DNA of 64,000 bases from GCA-2720975 sp964469565. GTDB taxonomy: Bacteria; Planctomycetota; UBA1135; GCA-002686595. The stretch is from contig CAYXZD010000013.1 of NCBI GenBank assembly GCA_964469565.1, positions 1 through 64,000 on the forward strand, written 5' to 3'. Of this stretch, positions 8,643 to 17,578 are shown piece by piece (positions within the stretch are counted from its first letter, which is position 1; each line of letters starts with the position of its first letter). Both the position numbers and the translations under genes were made by a program. The notes below the pieces were generated by a model. That model did no database searches, had not been told where the DNA came from, and saw nothing but the letters and a program-made list of their open reading frames with translations.

Positions 8643-10409
8643 CTACCGAAACAGAATGTCCAATCCGTCCGTCGTATTGGATGTGCCCACGTCCCGGAAC
8701 CACATCTGGAAGTACCCGTGTACGCCCGGCATCACCACCGCGCCGCCGGGCAATACCCCTAGATCTATGGCTAGGTATGCAAACCCGCCAACACCAGTCT
8801 TCAACACCGCTCCCGCTGGGGGTTTGGCAAATCGCAGAATACTGCCACCAAGGCACAGGTTCCCCGAGCTCCCCCCAAAAAGTGGGACAAAGTCCTGAGT
8901 GTCACTCATCAAGAAGTACCCGAATTGGTTGGGTGCAAGAAACGTGGCCGTCAACGTCACATTATTGTCTGCGATTAGGGGCGATCCACTCACGCCCATT
9001 TGCCCTGCAGAACCCGAAGTGTTGACCGTCGCCGTGCAGTAGTTTGGAGGAGTGCACACATCGAGAATCCCGTCACCGTTCCAATCGAGGCTGGCATCGT
9101 TTGCGATCTGGCAGGCATCCGCTACGCCATCCTGGTCACAGTCCGTCGCCCCAGGGGGCACGACATTGAGGGCGAATGTTCGTTGATCACTCATCCACGT
9201 GCTACGAGTGACCTCATCCCTAACCCACGCGGTGGGATCGACTACATCCACCTGCACCACATGGTCGCAAGGGCTCAAGCCCAGAGCCGAAAGGTCAAGG
9301 ATATTGGATGTCGCGCCAGGGATGGGAACGCCGTCAAGAAACCACTGGATAGACAAACTCGCTCCCCCCACTAGGGAAACCGGTTGAACCCAAAGGGTTT
9401 CCGAGCCGTCATACACCACATTCTCGTCCGAGGCGTCATCAATAGGGCTCACGATCTTGTAGAGCTCCGTCAACAAGCTCTCGACCGATGGCAGATTGAA
9501 TGGCCTGTTCAGGGCACGCATGAGGGAGTTATTTGTCGGGCGATAGATACCCTTCTTGTAATAACGCGCACCCTCGTAGGTTCCCACAAGCCCATCAAAG
9601 GCCCCTTGGTTGACGCCGAGCCAGGCGTCCCATTTTTGACCCGAGCCAGCCATGGCAGCAGAGTCCATAATCGACACATTGGGCTCAGGTACCTCTCCGC
9701 CCGTCCAAGTTGTGCCGCCGCCATAATCGTACTCATCTGCCAGATTGCCAAATGAGTGGCCAAGTTCATGCACGACTACCTCACTTGATGAGCTGTTTTG
9801 TCCAGAGGAAGTCGCTAGGTCAGATCCTGTGTAGCCTGCGCCGCCATATTTCGTTGAATTGGCGAGTGCGATGACTTGGTCCACGTCTGGTGCATTGTTG
9901 GCATAGGAATAGGCTTTGCTCACGTTGACACACAGCAAGCGCTCAGTTCCCCCACACCAGAACCCCATATCCAAGGCCGTGTCCCTGTTTATGCCCTGAT
10001 TGGGATCGTTATCTACACCCGACTCATTTGATATGACTGAAACCGAGTGCACCATGAAGTAATTCTGATACGTCGTAAATGGTTCATGATTGAAGAACGA
10101 AGACGTCATGGCCGCAGCATCCTGCTGGAACTGGGTTTGCTCAGCGCTTGTATACCCATCACCCACCATCACTAGGTCCACTCGATTGTCGGCGCCCGCC
10201 GCGTTGTAGGTTCCAAACAACGTCGTAATGGGCGCTCGAACTGCCGTGTGATTCTTGACACCTACTGGTAATTCAACGCGCCCCCCATACAAGGTCCCAT
10301 CAGCGCGGGGGGCATCCCAGTGAACCCATTCCGTTTCTTGCTGACTTGAATAGGCGACCTGCACGGCCAAGGTGAAGGCAGTGATTCTCAAGCAGTGTTG
10401 GAGTTTCAT
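8643..10409 (-). CDS. Secreted M64 (IgA-peptidase-type) metallopeptidase with clade-type C-terminal module
   Basis: 588 residues from the ATG at 10409 with an N-terminal signal peptide. Residues ~60-300 match peptidase family M64: an NRVDLVMVGDGYT block, then the zinc site VVHELGHSFGNLADEY (HExxH with a following Glu). A PKD/Ig-like stretch follows, then an Asp-rich segment DCDQDGVADACQ and DWNGDGILDVC, like thrombospondin-3/dockerin-type calcium loops. The last ~135 residues start at YCTATVNTSG and include PNQFGYFLMSDTQ, GNLCLGG and TDGLDILF; the subtilase at 52576-55164 ends with the same module. Probable role: an extracellular or surface-bound protease. A TAG ends the gene. Confidence 0.88.
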   Translation of the reverse strand: MKLQHCLRITAFTLAVQVAYSSQQETEWVHWDAPRADGTLYGGRVELPVGVKNHTAVRAPITTLFGTYNAAGADNRVDLVMVGDGYTSAEQTQFQQDAAAMTSSFFNHEPFTTYQNYFMVHSVSVISNESGVDNDPNQGINRDTALDMGFWCGGTERLLCVNVSKAYSYANNAPDVDQVIALANSTKYGGAGYTGSDLATSSGQNSSSSEVVVHELGHSFGNLADEYDYGGGTTWTGGEVPEPNVSIMDSAAMAGSGQKWDAWLGVNQGAFDGLVGTYEGARYYKKGIYRPTNNSLMRALNRPFNLPSVESLLTELYKIVSPIDDASDENVVYDGSETLWVQPVSLVGGASLSIQWFLDGVPIPGATSNILDLSALGLSPCDHVVQVDVVDPTAWVRDEVTRSTWMSDQRTFALNVVPPGATDCDQDGVADACQIANDASLDWNGDGILDVCTPPNYCTATVNTSGSAGQMGVSGSPLIADNNVTLTATFLAPNQFGYFLMSDTQDFVPLFGGSSGNLCLGGSILRFAKPPAGAVLKTGVGGFAYLAIDLGVLPGGAVVMPGVHGYFQMWFRDVGTSNTTDGLDILFR

Positions 10410-10503
10410 TTCTCCACTCTACACAGACCCTGCAAATAAGGGCACTTTTTGACCTACGTCTAACATGCACCACAGGAAACCAACAACCATTACAATCTAG
10501 GCC

Positions 10504-10755
10504 ATGCCCTACAATTGGATCGTTGCCCACAATGCTCGCAATTCCATAGAAGCACAGATGCTCAAGAGTCTCCTTGAGAGCGAAGGATTGCAGTGCATTG
10601 TACCCGGAGAGGATCTCAATGACGAATTCGGAATGGCTGCCAAACTCGCCGGAACAAGCGCCTGCACCTTGCTGGTCCCACATGCTCAAGCCAAAACGGC
10701 AGAAGCCGTGCTGAAGGAATGGAACGATCTCAAGGAGATCGAAAAACCAGGATAA
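10504..10755 (+). CDS. DUF2007-type small signalling-like protein
   Basis: 83 residues with no signal peptide. The N-terminal half (WIVAHNARNSIEAQMLKSLL followed by ESEGLQCIV) is the typical start of DUF2007 / putative prokaryotic signal-transducing proteins: a ferredoxin-like fold that resembles a PII domain, with alternate beta strands and one helix that scans two-copy substrate contacts. C-terminal VLKEWNDL closes the domain. No partner domain is fused. It is transcribed divergently from the M64 peptidase (about 95 bp apart) and convergently with the porin gene, so probably monocistronic. Function of the family is not experimentally settled. Confidence 0.75.
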   Translation: MPYNWIVAHNARNSIEAQMLKSLLESEGLQCIVPGEDLNDEFGMAAKLAGTSACTLLVPHAQAKTAEAVLKEWNDLKEIEKPG

Positions 10756-10770
10756 CCGATGCCGCAGTTT

Positions 10771-12003
10771 CTAGAAGTGAAGTTGCAGCCCCACGAGGAT
10801 TGCCCCCTCCCCGCGACTTAGGTTCCCGCCCACAAGAACGCCATCGGAATAACTGCTGTAAACGTAGCTGTGACGCATGATGGCGTGCTGATTGAGAACC
10901 CAATTCAGGCCAAGCGAAACACTCTCGATGCCCCTTGTGAAGGTGTCCGCTTCAGCGATGCCCAGGTTCTCCATTGCGGCGCCCGCCCGAAGATGGGAGT
11001 ACCGGCCGGCCAAGACCCATGCCCCGCGCCCGCTACCGCGACCGAGTGGTTGATCTGGAATAACACCCCCAAATGTTTTGGATTCTCCCGTGAGCACGTG
11101 AGCCAACTCTAAATACGCACCCGCCACATCCACATCTGCAGCCCCGACAGAGCCCTCCATTTGGCTGCGCCTTCCAAGCAGTTCTGCTTGCAAGAACCAA
11201 GGTCCCCTGAACCAGGCAAGTTCCATGCCCAAGCTCAGTTGATCTCCGGCTGATCGTGCTGCTGGGTCCATCTGGATCACGTCCTGCCCGGCGGCATTGG
11301 TCACGGAGGTTCCCGCTAGGGAATCTGATGAGGATCCCAGGCTCACCGCCAACCCTATCTGTAGATTGTGTAGAACCGAAGCCGGCTCACTTGAGAACGG
11401 ATGAACCATGGCTCGCACAGCCAGATCCAATCGGTCATCCGTGTTCTCTCCCCCACCTCCATTGGTCAACGCCAGACCGTACTCCAAGCGTCCCGATGAG
11501 CTGGCTCCATTCAGAAACAACCCCTGTTCCTCCGCAGGGGAAAACTGATTGAGAATCGAGAATTGAGTGAAGTTGATGTGTCGGCGGCTGCGGACTTCTT
11601 CGAGGCCAAAGGGGACCTTCATTCGGCCTGCCATAAAAAGCGCATCCCCGTCCAAAACGTCTAGGCCGATCCACGCCTCCTCCAGTTCGACTCCCTCCTC
11701 GCTAAAATTAGGCTCAACACGAAACCGCAGGCGGTGGGCTAGGTGCCCAGCAAGCTCAGGCCGCATGCGCTGCAAGTGAAAGCCAAGACCTGGGTCTCTG
11801 CCCGAGGCAAAGCTCGTAGCGTGAACTTGAAACAAGCCCTCTAACTCCAAGGCTGCACTTCCATCCGAAGACTCCCAAGTCGGCGGGCTCCAAGGGCCCT
11901 TTGTCTCGGCACTTTGGGCAGAGAGAGTATCAACGAAGCCGAGGGTGAATGGTATGAGGGCTGCTAGCCGGAAGAGGAAAGCTGCACGGGCAAAAGGTGG
12001 CAT
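10771..12003 (-). CDS. Phosphate-selective porin O/P-type outer-membrane channel
   Basis: 410 residues with a cleavable signal peptide (ends near LSAQSAE). It resembles the OprO/OprP family: GLFQVHATSF at the first strands, HLQRMRPELAGHL, RFRVEPNFSEEGVELEEAWI and AGRMKVPFGLEEVRSR, then repeated amphipathic beta strands and a C-terminal ILVGLQLHF ending in Phe, the usual sorting signal for a barrel protein. It would form a 16-18-strand trimeric channel for phosphate or other anions. There is no pho regulon partner next to it. Its promoter region (12004-12117) is shared with the divergent thioredoxin-like gene. Confidence 0.85.
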   Translation of the reverse strand: MPPFARAAFLFRLAALIPFTLGFVDTLSAQSAETKGPWSPPTWESSDGSAALELEGLFQVHATSFASGRDPGLGFHLQRMRPELAGHLAHRLRFRVEPNFSEEGVELEEAWIGLDVLDGDALFMAGRMKVPFGLEEVRSRRHINFTQFSILNQFSPAEEQGLFLNGASSSGRLEYGLALTNGGGGENTDDRLDLAVRAMVHPFSSEPASVLHNLQIGLAVSLGSSSDSLAGTSVTNAAGQDVIQMDPAARSAGDQLSLGMELAWFRGPWFLQAELLGRRSQMEGSVGAADVDVAGAYLELAHVLTGESKTFGGVIPDQPLGRGSGRGAWVLAGRYSHLRAGAAMENLGIAEADTFTRGIESVSLGLNWVLNQHAIMRHSYVYSSYSDGVLVGGNLSRGEGAILVGLQLHF

Positions 12004-12117
12004 GGGGTACCTCTAGAATGAGGGTTGAGTAGGGTGTGATTGTACGCAGATCGGATGAGGGTTGGGTGACGAGATAGGGAACCACCTGACCGGGGTTGCG
12101 TGATTAGAATAGATCCT

Positions 12118-13107
12118 ATGTTGACTCTCCAACTCGGATTGACGCTGGCCCTGCTCCTGCCATCTCCAAACCCAGACCCAACACGCCCCCTACGCATGGC
12201 CCACGCACGTGGACTGATGTCACTCATCCCTCAAGCTAATCAGAATCACCTCTATCTTGATGCTGAACGCCTCGCTCGAGAAGCCCTTGAATGGGATGCT
12301 GAAGTACAGGGCGCCACCCACTGGATTGAGACCATTTGCACCGAGCGGGCACAACAGATGAAGCCGTGTACCAGCGAGGCGTACTTGCAGTTTCTCAACT
12401 CTGAGCGCTTCGAGACTTCTCGGTCGAAGCTCATGCAAGACAAGTCTGCGCTGATTCAAACCAGTCTCGATTCAGTTCTCTCCCTCGCCAAACAGGCAAA
12501 CAAAGATAGTCAACGCGAAACACTCGAGCAGGCCATTTACCTAGCCCTCGAACTGGGCTCACCCGACTCGTCGTTTGCCGAGTGGGTCGAACCAAAGCTC
12601 TTGCGGTCGGTCAGAGACACCTTCGAGAAAGAACGCAATCTCTCTCGACTCGTACTAGGCGAACGGATTGCCGGCCCCCCCCTCGAATCAGAGTCCCTTT
12701 CCGGTCGCATCGTAATCTGGCGTTCTTTTTCATTGTGATCCGGATGAATCGTTCGATGGAGCGGACCCGCCAGTCTGGCGAGTCGACATGGCGATAAGGT
12801 ACACGTCTTGATGGCCAACCCATTCCAGTTCAATGCCTCCGTTTACTCCACCGTTGACAGGATCGTCCGGCGGGAAGAACTCAACGGACTCTCTAACTTG
12901 AGCTTCCACCGATCGGCTGAACACCCAGCGGTGGGCCGATCTGATGCGCGTAGCGCTCCGGGCTGGAATTCAAGCAATGCAGAGGTCGCTGCCACAGACC
13001 AGCACGGAGTGTGGATCGTCTTCGACCAACGCGGCCAGCTCATTCATCGAGGGCGGACAAGCTTGAAGTACATCGATGGACTCGTAGACAGCCTCCTTTC
13101 CAAATGA
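12118..13107 (+). CDS. Probable selenoprotein: exported thioredoxin/TlpA-like protein with UxxU in place of CxxC
   Basis: Read through two in-frame TGA codons (12736-12738 and 12745-12747), this frame encodes 329 residues from the ATG at 12118 (a GTG at 12100 is possible). Residues 1-20 are a signal peptide (MLTLQLGLTLALLLPSPNPD) and ~25-180 are helical. From ~185 a thioredoxin fold reads LSGRIVIWRSFSL-U-S-G-U, then IVRWSGPASL, KVHVLMANPF and finally GVWIVFDQRGQLIHRG, the usual late strands of TlpA/thioredoxin domains. The two TGA sit exactly at the CxxC cysteines (residues 207 and 210). If they were true stops, the protein would end immediately before its active site and the remaining 120 residues of fold would be orphaned. 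A hairpin at 12764-12784 fits a bacterial SECIS. Seen: sequence and frame. Inferred: Sec insertion. Alternative: a twice-mutated pseudogene. Confidence 0.8.
12764..12784 (+). promoter_or_regulatory. Candidate bacterial SECIS hairpin for the UxxU codons
   Basis: Bases 12764-12772 pair with 12776-12784 (GAC-C-CGCCA against TGGCG-A-GTC): eight pairs and one C-A mismatch around a three-base loop GTC, or a five-base loop if the closing A-U opens. The loop starts with G, as bacterial SECIS elements require in the first two positions. The loop begins 25 bases after the second TGA and 34 bases after the first; from memory, known bacterial elements have it 16-37 bases after the UGA. One hairpin could therefore serve both codons. 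Confidence 0.55.
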
Positions 13108-13130
13108 GCCCAAGCCAACGGTTGCAGGAT

Positions 13131-16100
13131 TCAAGGAAGGTCGATCTCGATCGCAGTCTCAGGCCCCGGTGACACGACAATAGACTGCTCGTAAAGCCCC
13201 CCCCCGGGGAGGAGCAGCTGCAACCGATAAGATCCGTTCGGGATTCCAGATAAGGCAATCTGTCCGTTCGCATCGGTGATCAACCCTGAGGGGCCACACA
13301 TAACACGCTGCGCCCGAACCCAATCTGACGCAGACTGGCCGCGTTCTTCGTAGACCAAGTCCGTTGCCAGACCTGCGACGGGCACCCCTCCCTTGCGCAC
13401 AGTCACTCGCACCGAACCCACCCGGCGCACTTCAAGGCGCAGGGCATCACCATCACAAGGCACCCGAATCTCCTCACGCTCTTTCCAGTATCCACTGCCC
13501 TCCACCCGAATCTCGTACGCCCCTGAGGACAGCGCACCATATTCAAAATGTCCCTGGGGGTCGCTCATGCCAGACAGCAATCGTCCCCCGCTTGGAGCGA
13601 GATTCAGCGAAGTCTTCAAGCCTGGGATAGCTTGGCCCCTTTCGGCTAGATAGACGTCCAGCCGTTCGCTCAAGTCCAAGGCGACAAGAATGGGTTCCTG
13701 ACCCTCTCCAGATCCAAGATCCACACGATGGACATGGCTCGCAATCCCGGGTAGCGAGGCGTACACCAAGAGCGTGTCCGCTGTGGTGTTGTGGATCTCT
13801 AGAAGCCCTTCGGAATCTGTATCCGAGCTGATCCAGCCCTGAACTTGATCGAGTGGAGGTGCCGCAAAGCGCACCCACGCCTTGGGCAGGGGATTGCCCT
13901 CATGATCTTCAAAGGCCAAGACGTGTTTCTGGGCACTGAGTTCGATCAGGATGGTCTCTCCACCATTGCTCGACGTTTTGACCCAGCGGGAGGCAAGGGT
14001 GGTATTGGAGTAATCCAATACGCTCAGGACGACTTCGCGGTCTGGCAACAGAGCTAGCTCTACACGCTTGTTCTCGTCGAATGTCGCCATCGCACGCACA
14101 TTACCCGACTCTTCTGAGGAGTAGCTCATACCTAGGAACAGCCACTGGGGAAGCTCAACGCCGTCAGCAACGACGAGCTCAATCACACTGTCAACACCAG
14201 TATTCACCGGAATCTGAATCCTGTTGCGCTGGCCGGGGAACACATGGAACGAAGTGTCTATTCGCTTGGATGGATCCTCAGTTTGTATCCCCATGTATTG
14301 CCCGCCCACGGGAATCTCCTCGAAGTGAACAAGACCCAGTTCGTCAAACCGCACGGGATCATGGCCATCGAGCACACACCAGTATTCAGTGAAATCGGTT
14401 TTGGCAACGGCTGTAATCTGCACCTCTAGACGCTCGAATCGATCAAGTGCAATGACCCCCAGGTCCCCACTTGCGAGCTCAGTGCGAGCTATTGTCCGAG
14501 CCCATCGCCCGTATCCCGGAGCATCAACAGCAAGGGCTGAACCCGACTTCCCGAGCGGAACTCCGCGGAATCTTCCTGCCGAGTCAGTCTGAACCGGATC
14601 ACCCCAAGCATCCAAGGGCACGGAGCCCGACGTGGCCTGGGCTGAAACGGTCGCGCCTACGATGGGTTCCCCGCTAGCGCCGTCAATCACCATGCCCGTT
14701 CCGCTGTTGGGAGTCGTCAGCTGTAATTCCACGAGATCTTCTGAACGGGCCAGCGCACTCGCGGGATGGGTTTCCACCTGAAGGGCGGCAGAAGGAGCGA
14801 GACCTTGGCTCGTCGCATAGAGGTGGACTTGGCCGAGTGGCACGTCAGCGAGAGTGAAACGACCGTCCTCACTCTTGGTGATCTGCTGAGTGTAGCGCTG
14901 ACTGGGATCCCCTCCCCAGTACGTCAACTCGAAGTCCTCTATAGGACTGTCCTCAAAGGTGCAGCGACCCCGCACGACTCCCGCAGGTTCCATGAGGAGA
15001 TTGATGTACTCCGCATCCATCGCGGGCAGGCTATAGGGTCCAAAGGACGCACTGGAAAAGCCTCTGGCGGTCACATCCATGAACACCGATCCCTCCGGAA
15101 GGCAGTCGAACGGGACCATCCCGTCTCCAGCACTGCGGGAGACACTCCGCATCCACCCACCCCCCACTGCCCAGCGAGCCGTCACGATTGCACCGGCAAT
15201 GGGCGTCTCACCATCGCTGGCCTCACGCACGCGAAATAGCATGGACAAGCCCGCCGCGTACTTCAAATCCACCTGCACATCCTCTGGATGGTCCATGAAC
15301 AGACTGAGTTCACTGGGTGTGGCACCCTGGGTCTGCATACGGAAGACGTATTCCCCCTGGCCAGCCCAGGGCACGCTGTCCATCTTCCATCCGCCCAGTG
15401 AATCCACTTGCGCTGCTGCGAGGGGCTGACCCCAGATCGACTGCTGACCATCGCGCAAGCCCCGGCGGCCATCCAGTCGAACCTGAACACTGCAGTCCTC
15501 GAACACTGATGGATGCGGAGCGCCACCGATAAGGCCCCTCGCCGAGAATGAGTCCGCCACTGTCAGAATCAGGGGGGAAGTTGCCTCAAGGTGCGCGCCA
15601 TGCCAGATGGGACTTCTGTTGCCCGCATGGCTCGCCACAAGTATGGACGTATTGGGCAATGAACCTATACGCACGGCCCCCTGGGCATCTGCAATGTAAC
15701 GGCGCTCCACAAGGCGTTTGTGAATGCCCTCCACCCAACCTAACGAGTGTATCTGGGCGCCGGGGATGGGCAGGCCCTGCACGTCATGAACCAAAACCTC
15801 AACAAGAGGGGCCGGCTCAAGAGTGACTTCAAGCCTGTTGACCGCCGCCCCCTGATCCCCATCGCATTCAATCACAGCGGCTAGGTGCCCTGGCAAAGTC
15901 ACGGCTACATAACTGCCCGTCTCCGATGGAATTGGAGAGGATGTGAAGGCGAATTGACCCCAATCTGATCCCCCTGGGGTATCCACGGCCACCTCGAGCC
16001 CAGTGAGCACAGGCTGCAAACTCCGGGCAAGGGCCTCCGACCACCAGAGCGCCTGGGATGCTGGGTTGATCGGAGGGTGGGAATGCCAACTAGCGCGGGC

Positions 16101-16436
16101 CTCCGAGACCGGGCCGCTTTGCGATCGGGCACGCACAGTCAACAAGGGGGTCACCACGGACTCTCGGGTCGGTTGACTCTCCGATGCCGAGTCCTCCAGT
16201 TCACTGACAGCACTCGCCGGCTCTGCCCCGGCCACACGCCGCGGTGACCGGCCCTCGCCCCATCCAACATCAGGTTGCCAGCGGGAAGAATCCTTTCCCG
16301 AAGCCATAGGCTGATCATGCGCAGCATCGGGCAAGCCTGCGCCAGATTCGGCACTGAGAATCCCCATTCCGAGCAGCAGCACAAAGGTCATGCCTGCGAT
16401 CAGCAGGCTCGCAATCACCAGTTGGGTCTTGGACAT
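13131..16436 (-). CDS. Large membrane-anchored carboxypeptidase-regulatory-like repeat protein
   Basis: 1101 residues from the ATG at 16436, preceded by TGGAG eight bases upstream; the open frame further upstream (to 16529) lacks a signal. Residues ~1-30 form a single signal-anchor helix (VIASLLIAGMTFVLLLGMG). A Ser/Pro/Gly linker follows, then many ~80-110-residue beta-sandwich units of the transthyretin-like CarboxypepD_reg type: VLVHDVQGLPIPGAQIHSLG, GMVIDGASGEPIVGATVSAQ, VRVTVRKGGVPVAGLATDLV with following GxIxLxGIPxGxYxL closings. Such proteins are common in planctomycetes beside sigma-like regulators. It is last in the operon headed by the gene at 18258. Role unknown: a surface scaffold or adhesin is a guess. 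Confidence 0.8.
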   Translation of the reverse strand: MSKTQLVIASLLIAGMTFVLLLGMGILSAESGAGLPDAAHDQPMASGKDSSRWQPDVGWGEGRSPRRVAGAEPASAVSELEDSASESQPTRESVVTPLLTVRARSQSGPVSEARASWHSHPPINPASQALWWSEALARSLQPVLTGLEVAVDTPGGSDWGQFAFTSSPIPSETGSYVAVTLPGHLAAVIECDGDQGAAVNRLEVTLEPAPLVEVLVHDVQGLPIPGAQIHSLGWVEGIHKRLVERRYIADAQGAVRIGSLPNTSILVASHAGNRSPIWHGAHLEATSPLILTVADSFSARGLIGGAPHPSVFEDCSVQVRLDGRRGLRDGQQSIWGQPLAAAQVDSLGGWKMDSVPWAGQGEYVFRMQTQGATPSELSLFMDHPEDVQVDLKYAAGLSMLFRVREASDGETPIAGAIVTARWAVGGGWMRSVSRSAGDGMVPFDCLPEGSVFMDVTARGFSSASFGPYSLPAMDAEYINLLMEPAGVVRGRCTFEDSPIEDFELTYWGGDPSQRYTQQITKSEDGRFTLADVPLGQVHLYATSQGLAPSAALQVETHPASALARSEDLVELQLTTPNSGTGMVIDGASGEPIVGATVSAQATSGSVPLDAWGDPVQTDSAGRFRGVPLGKSGSALAVDAPGYGRWARTIARTELASGDLGVIALDRFERLEVQITAVAKTDFTEYWCVLDGHDPVRFDELGLVHFEEIPVGGQYMGIQTEDPSKRIDTSFHVFPGQRNRIQIPVNTGVDSVIELVVADGVELPQWLFLGMSYSSEESGNVRAMATFDENKRVELALLPDREVVLSVLDYSNTTLASRWVKTSSNGGETILIELSAQKHVLAFEDHEGNPLPKAWVRFAAPPLDQVQGWISSDTDSEGLLEIHNTTADTLLVYASLPGIASHVHRVDLGSGEGQEPILVALDLSERLDVYLAERGQAIPGLKTSLNLAPSGGRLLSGMSDPQGHFEYGALSSGAYEIRVEGSGYWKEREEIRVPCDGDALRLEVRRVGSVRVTVRKGGVPVAGLATDLVYEERGQSASDWVRAQRVMCGPSGLITDANGQIALSGIPNGSYRLQLLLPGGGLYEQSIVVSPGPETAIEIDLP

Positions 16437-16470
16437 CAAATCACTCCACAGGGGGACAGCGGTGGGCTGC

Positions 16471-16626
16471 TTAGGAATGGTCCATGTGCACTGCACATCG
16501 CGGCGGAATGACGGAGCCTCCCGGCCCAAAGGTGGTGCTAGCTTGCAGGGTGGATGCTGCTAGCCCAAGGAGGAGCAGAGCCGCGACGGCCCAGAGGATC
16601 AGATTAGTTTGCTTGAGGTACTTCAT
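16471..16626 (-). CDS. Tiny single-helix membrane protein in the sigma-like operon
   Basis: 51 residues if started at the ATG at 16626 (an ATG three codons earlier, 16635, is equally possible). MKYLKQTNLILWAVAALLLL is a clear hydrophobic segment, followed by a short periplasmic tail with PPRCAVHMDHS: one Cys, two His. It begins inside the end of the preceding gene (overlap 16604-16626) and stops 34 bp before the start of the 1101-residue protein, so it fits the operon by spacing. No good Shine-Dalgarno is visible; translation may be coupled. Not recognised as any family. Confidence 0.5.
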   Translation of the reverse strand: MKYLKQTNLILWAVAALLLLGLAASTLQASTTFGPGGSVIPPRCAVHMDHS

Positions 16627-17578
16627 GACTGACATGCCAAGTAAGAGGACCCATGTAGGGTTCGATGCGGGATAGGGTGGGGTGGAAGTGTGTTGAGAGG
16701 CTTTCTTCTCCCATGCGACACTGGTGAGCAAAGAGATCCGATTGGGCAAGGAGGTCTGCGTCCCCGAAACTCCCCTGAGCTTCAAGTAGGTCTGCCGCGT
16801 AACGCGCGCTGGCTTCATCACCCACCTGCAGACTGCAAAGTAATGCCCAGAAACTGTGAACACTCACTGCGGAGTCAAGGTTTGCCGCCCTCAGGTAGGA
16901 CTCACTCGCTTGTGCAAGCGCGTTCATATCGCTCTGGGATTTGGCAATCACTGACCATGCGCTGGCCCGCACTTGCGCATCTGTCTGTGGGCCACTGCAG
17001 GTGCGGGCCAAGCGATGCCCCTCATAAAACTCACCCGCATCCATCAGAGCCATGGCGTGGCAGACCCTTAGCTTGTCCGTGTCAGCCAACCGCCGTGCTG
17101 CGTGGATGAGCCTTAGGGCCGTGCTGGGACGTGGCTCAAGGCCCCCCCTCGCAAACTCTTGGCAAGTGCGAAAGGTGGGGTCCTGCAGGCCGCCCTCGAA
17201 GCAAGCCGAGAATCGTTCTGAGTCGCCAGCCATGGCGCGGAGTGTCTCCCGGATAGGCTCGCCGGACGGGTCTCGCCCATTCATCCGAGAAGGATGTGTG
17301 ACCACCGTGGGGTTGGAACACTGGAGCACTCGGTCAAACTCCGCGCGTAGCAATGCAGCGAGTTCTTCACGAAAGTGTGATACGAGATGCGCCTCCGCGG
17401 GAGTCCAGGAGAAGCGAGCACCGCCACGCTCCGGCCAAGGCGACAGTTCTGCACCGCGGAGAGCGCAGGGGTCGACCTGGAAGAGCAGCGATCCCTGAGT
17501 CAGTCCGGGTTCGTTCAAGAGTTCGCTCAGTTCTGGGTCAAGAAACCGACCTGGGAGTTGAATTGATGTTTCAGTCAT
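16604..17578 (-). CDS. Unknown cytosolic protein with TPR-like helical half, coupled to sigma-like gene
   Basis: 324 residues from the ATG at 17578, which overlaps the stop of the upstream sigma-like gene as ATGA, so translation is coupled. There is no signal peptide. The first ~140 residues (GRFLDPELSELL, FREELAALLRAEFDRVLQ) are not recognised; from ~150 on the sequence is alpha-helical with TPR-like pairs (ALRLIHAARRLADTDKLRVC, ASAWSVIAKSQSDMNALAQA). In related planctomycete gene pairs, a helical protein next to a sigma-like factor is often a regulator or anti-sigma-type partner; that is inference here. Confidence 0.7.
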   Translation of the reverse strand: MTETSIQLPGRFLDPELSELLNEPGLTQGSLLFQVDPCALRGAELSPWPERGGARFSWTPAEAHLVSHFREELAALLRAEFDRVLQCSNPTVVTHPSRMNGRDPSGEPIRETLRAMAGDSERFSACFEGGLQDPTFRTCQEFARGGLEPRPSTALRLIHAARRLADTDKLRVCHAMALMDAGEFYEGHRLARTCSGPQTDAQVRASAWSVIAKSQSDMNALAQASESYLRAANLDSAVSVHSFWALLCSLQVGDEASARYAADLLEAQGSFGDADLLAQSDLFAHQCRMGEESLSTHFHPTLSRIEPYMGPLTWHVSHEVPQAN

